Below, one piece after another: positions 7,843 to 9,242 of a stretch of DNA of 9,242 nt (the first letter of the stretch is position 1; each line of letters begins with the position of its first letter). The notes under the pieces are model-generated. The model searched no databases, was not told the DNA's origin, and saw nothing but the letters and a program-made list of their open reading frames with translations. This DNA is from Flavobacteriales bacterium (GTDB lineage Bacteria; Bacteroidota; Bacteroidia; Flavobacteriales_D; Crocinitomicaceae): the NCBI GenBank assembly GCA_009926905.1, contig RFNX01000458.1, positions 1-9,242 on the forward strand, in the 5' to 3' direction. Made by a program: the position numbers and the translations under genes.

Positions 7843-8859
7843 ATGAAAACAATTTTACTAGCACTAGGGTTTTTACCCTTTTTATCTTTTGGTCAGCTAA
7901 CTTTTGGCAATGAACCAGCGATTGGAACAACAGCAACACTTTATTTATGTGACTCAAATACAGTTACATATAGCAATGTGACAGGAAACGGTGTAACTTG
8001 GGACTATAGTGATTTGTTAGGAGTGCAAGGATTGACAAAAACTCTTTCAGTTGATGCAATTGACCCAAACACGGATGATTCACTTTTTACAGGTGCGACT
8101 AAAAAATACAGTGTTGGATCACTTTTAACAACGTATTATAACTCTGACGCAAATTTAAGAATTTCGCAAGGAAATATTTTTTCTGAACCAAGTTTAGGGA
8201 CAGTTTTTCTAAAATGGAATGTTGATCCACAAACTTTGAATACCTATCCTTTTGCACTAAGCAATGAAACGAACGATGTTTTTGATGGAAGTATCGTAAA
8301 TGCTAACCTTTTTGCACCGATTGATACTTTTGCAACAGGAAATTCTTACTCAACAATTGATGGAGTTGGAACTCTTAAATTACAACAAAATGATTACAAT
8401 AATGTTAGTCGTTTAAATATTAAAGATACTTTGAATGCAGTAATTTACAATGCAATTTTTGGTGTACAGAACATTCAATTAATTAGAAACTGGTATGAAT
8501 ATTACGATTATTCAACTTCAAATCTTCCAATTTTTGTTGTTATTTCAATTACATTAAACTCTCAATTGGTAAATAATTCAAGCACTTTGGTGTTATCTAA
8601 AGATATGCCCAATGGAAACCTTAGTTTAGCTGATAACTCTATTGGATTGTTTAATGTTTTCCCTAATCCAGCAAATGATGTCTTGAACATTGAAACAGAG
8701 GGAGATTTTAGTGTTTCAGTTTTAAATACGAATGGAGAAGAAATAGTTTCCAATCTAAAATCAAAATCAATCAATGTTTCTAATTATAATTCTGGAATTT
8801 ATTTTGTGAAATTGCAAAATGAAAAAGGAGTTCAAGTTAAAAAGTTTATTAAGAGATAA
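7843..8859 (+). CDS. Secreted protein of unknown function with T9SS type A sorting domain
   Basis: This 338-residue protein has a short signal peptide (residues 1-17, ending LSFG|Q). Its body of about 250 residues (18-265) is rich in beta-prone, Asn/Thr/Ser-rich sequence, and I do not recognise it as a named domain. The last 70 residues or so (268-338) are a clear type A sorting domain of the type IX system: NVFPNPANDVLNIE at 271-284, a central strand SVSVLNTNGEEIV, then SGIYFVKL at 317-324 and a basic end KKFIKR. Such tails are normally removed during secretion, and the protein is attached to the surface or released. The body carries WDYSDL (53-58) and NWYEYYDY (216-223), which recur as aromatic patches in many uncharacterised proteins of this class, but no catalytic motif is visible. 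The gene starts 68 bp after the surface protein and is followed by a strong terminator, so it is probably the last gene of the transcript. Confidence 0.88.
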   Translation: MKTILLALGFLPFLSFGQLTFGNEPAIGTTATLYLCDSNTVTYSNVTGNGVTWDYSDLLGVQGLTKTLSVDAIDPNTDDSLFTGATKKYSVGSLLTTYYNSDANLRISQGNIFSEPSLGTVFLKWNVDPQTLNTYPFALSNETNDVFDGSIVNANLFAPIDTFATGNSYSTIDGVGTLKLQQNDYNNVSRLNIKDTLNAVIYNAIFGVQNIQLIRNWYEYYDYSTSNLPIFVVISITLNSQLVNNSSTLVLSKDMPNGNLSLADNSIGLFNVFPNPANDVLNIETEGDFSVSVLNTNGEEIVSNLKSKSINVSNYNSGIYFVKLQNEKGVQVKKFIKR

Positions 8860-8882
8860 ATTTTTTTTGAGAAAATACACTG

Positions 8883-8913
8883 GGCTGACTTTTAATAGTC
8901 AGCCTTTTTTTTT
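8883..8913 (+). terminator. Rho-independent terminator
   Basis: GGCTGACT at 8883-8890 pairs perfectly with AGTCAGCC at 8897-8904 around a 6-base loop (TTTAAT), followed at once by nine Ts (8905-8913). It lies 23 bases after the stop of the type A cargo gene and is the only convincing intrinsic terminator in the window. It therefore probably ends the transcript of the whole plus-strand run. Confidence 0.93.
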
Positions 8914-8934
8914 GAAATATAATCCAGTTTTTTT

Positions 8935-8966
8935 TAAGTTCATCAGTTTTTAGAATGATGTACTTA
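8935..8966. repeat. Imperfect inverted repeat
   Basis: TAAGTTCATCA (8935-8945) pairs with TGATGTACTTA (8956-8966) with one T-T mismatch, around a 10-base loop. The T-run lies before it on the plus strand and no T-run follows it in either direction, so it does not look like a standard terminator. It could be a protein-binding site, an RNA hairpin or chance. Confidence 0.35.
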
Positions 8967-9007
8967 TTTAAAAGCTGTTTCCATTCGCAACGGTGAAATC
9001 ACATCAA

Positions 9008-9147
9008 TTATTCTTTAAGAACTAATTCGACATTAACTGATTTAAAGTTATAAAATGAATCAACTCTGATACTATCTTCGGCTGTGGATATTTTATAATG
9101 TATTTGGAATTATCTATCGAAGAATCAAAACTGAAAAATTCTTGCAT
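9008..9147 (-). pseudogene. Possible frameshifted remnant of a small or truncated gene
   Basis: On the minus strand an ATG at 9147-9145 opens a short frame (MQEFFSFDSSIDNSKYIIK). After a four-base A-run (T-run at 9091-9094 on the plus strand) the more protein-like frame is the next one, reading ISTAEDSIRVDSFYNFK and then SVNVELVLKE to a TAA at 9010-9008. Adding one A to that run would join the two into a single 46-residue frame. An in-frame stop lies not far upstream of the ATG, so there is no longer N-terminal part. The peptide is not recognised. It may be a decayed gene end, a sequencing indel in a small gene, or chance in AT-rich DNA. Confidence 0.2.
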
Positions 9148-9242
9148 TAAGTCAACTTTGTATAAATTAAATAATAAAAAAATTTGTTAATTCAATCGTT
9201 AACTTTTTTATGATAAATTGAAGTGTTTTAAAGAAATTATTG

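Larger units (their letters stand above)
8914..9242. other. Stretch without an intact gene after the terminator
   Basis: These 329 bases hold no intact reading frame of convincing length on either strand. They contain an imperfect inverted repeat (8935-8966) and a possible frameshifted gene remnant on the minus strand (9008-9147). The last 80 bases or so are very AT-rich and could carry start signals for a gene beyond the window. No tRNA, riboswitch or attachment site was recognised. Confidence 0.6.

Noticed and set aside
8935..8966. Terminator for a minus-strand gene
   Set aside because: The hairpin is followed on the minus strand by a run of As, not Ts, so it does not fit an intrinsic terminator in that direction.

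Overview
The window is AT-rich and has the marks of a Bacteroidota genome, most likely of the flavobacterial or Crocinitomicaceae type. These marks are a TonB-dependent receptor with a CarboxypepD_reg-like N-terminal extension, cargo proteins carrying type IX secretion system (T9SS) sorting domains of both type A and type B, a Fibrobacter-type paralogous (FISUMP) domain protein, the lack of clear Shine-Dalgarno sites, and signal peptides cleaved before glutamine. No RNA genes, CRISPR arrays, insertion sequences or phage genes were seen.

Layout. Positions 1-703 (minus strand) hold a FISUMP-domain secreted protein whose C-terminus runs off the window. A 134-bp AT-rich divergent region (704-837) separates it from four plus-strand genes. 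The first (838-3663) is an outer-membrane TonB-dependent receptor. The second (3703-4560) is an inner-membrane BASS-family (bile acid:sodium symporter fold) transporter. The third (4610-7774) is a 1054-residue mosaic surface protein with a C-type lectin domain, a DUF2341-like domain, glycine-rich repeats, PKD domains and a T9SS type B C-terminus. The fourth (7843-8859) is a 338-residue secreted protein with an unrecognised body and a T9SS type A tail. A strong intrinsic terminator (8883-8913) closes the run. The last 329 bp hold no intact gene, only an imperfect inverted repeat and a possible frameshifted gene remnant on the minus strand.

How the parts may fit together. The receptor and the BASS transporter are 39 bp apart on one strand, so they could form a two-membrane uptake route for an unknown, probably anionic, small molecule: TonB-driven at the outer membrane, ion-coupled at the inner membrane. 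The gaps to the next two genes are 49 and 68 bp with no recognisable terminator, so the uptake pair and the two T9SS cargo proteins may share a transcript, but whether they share a function is not shown. Nothing here amounts to a clearly new system. The most interesting points are the receptor-BASS pairing, the architecture of the lectin-bearing surface protein with its ~38-residue glycine-rich repeats and degenerate sorting domain, and the adjacency of type B and type A cargo without a PorP/SprF partner in view.
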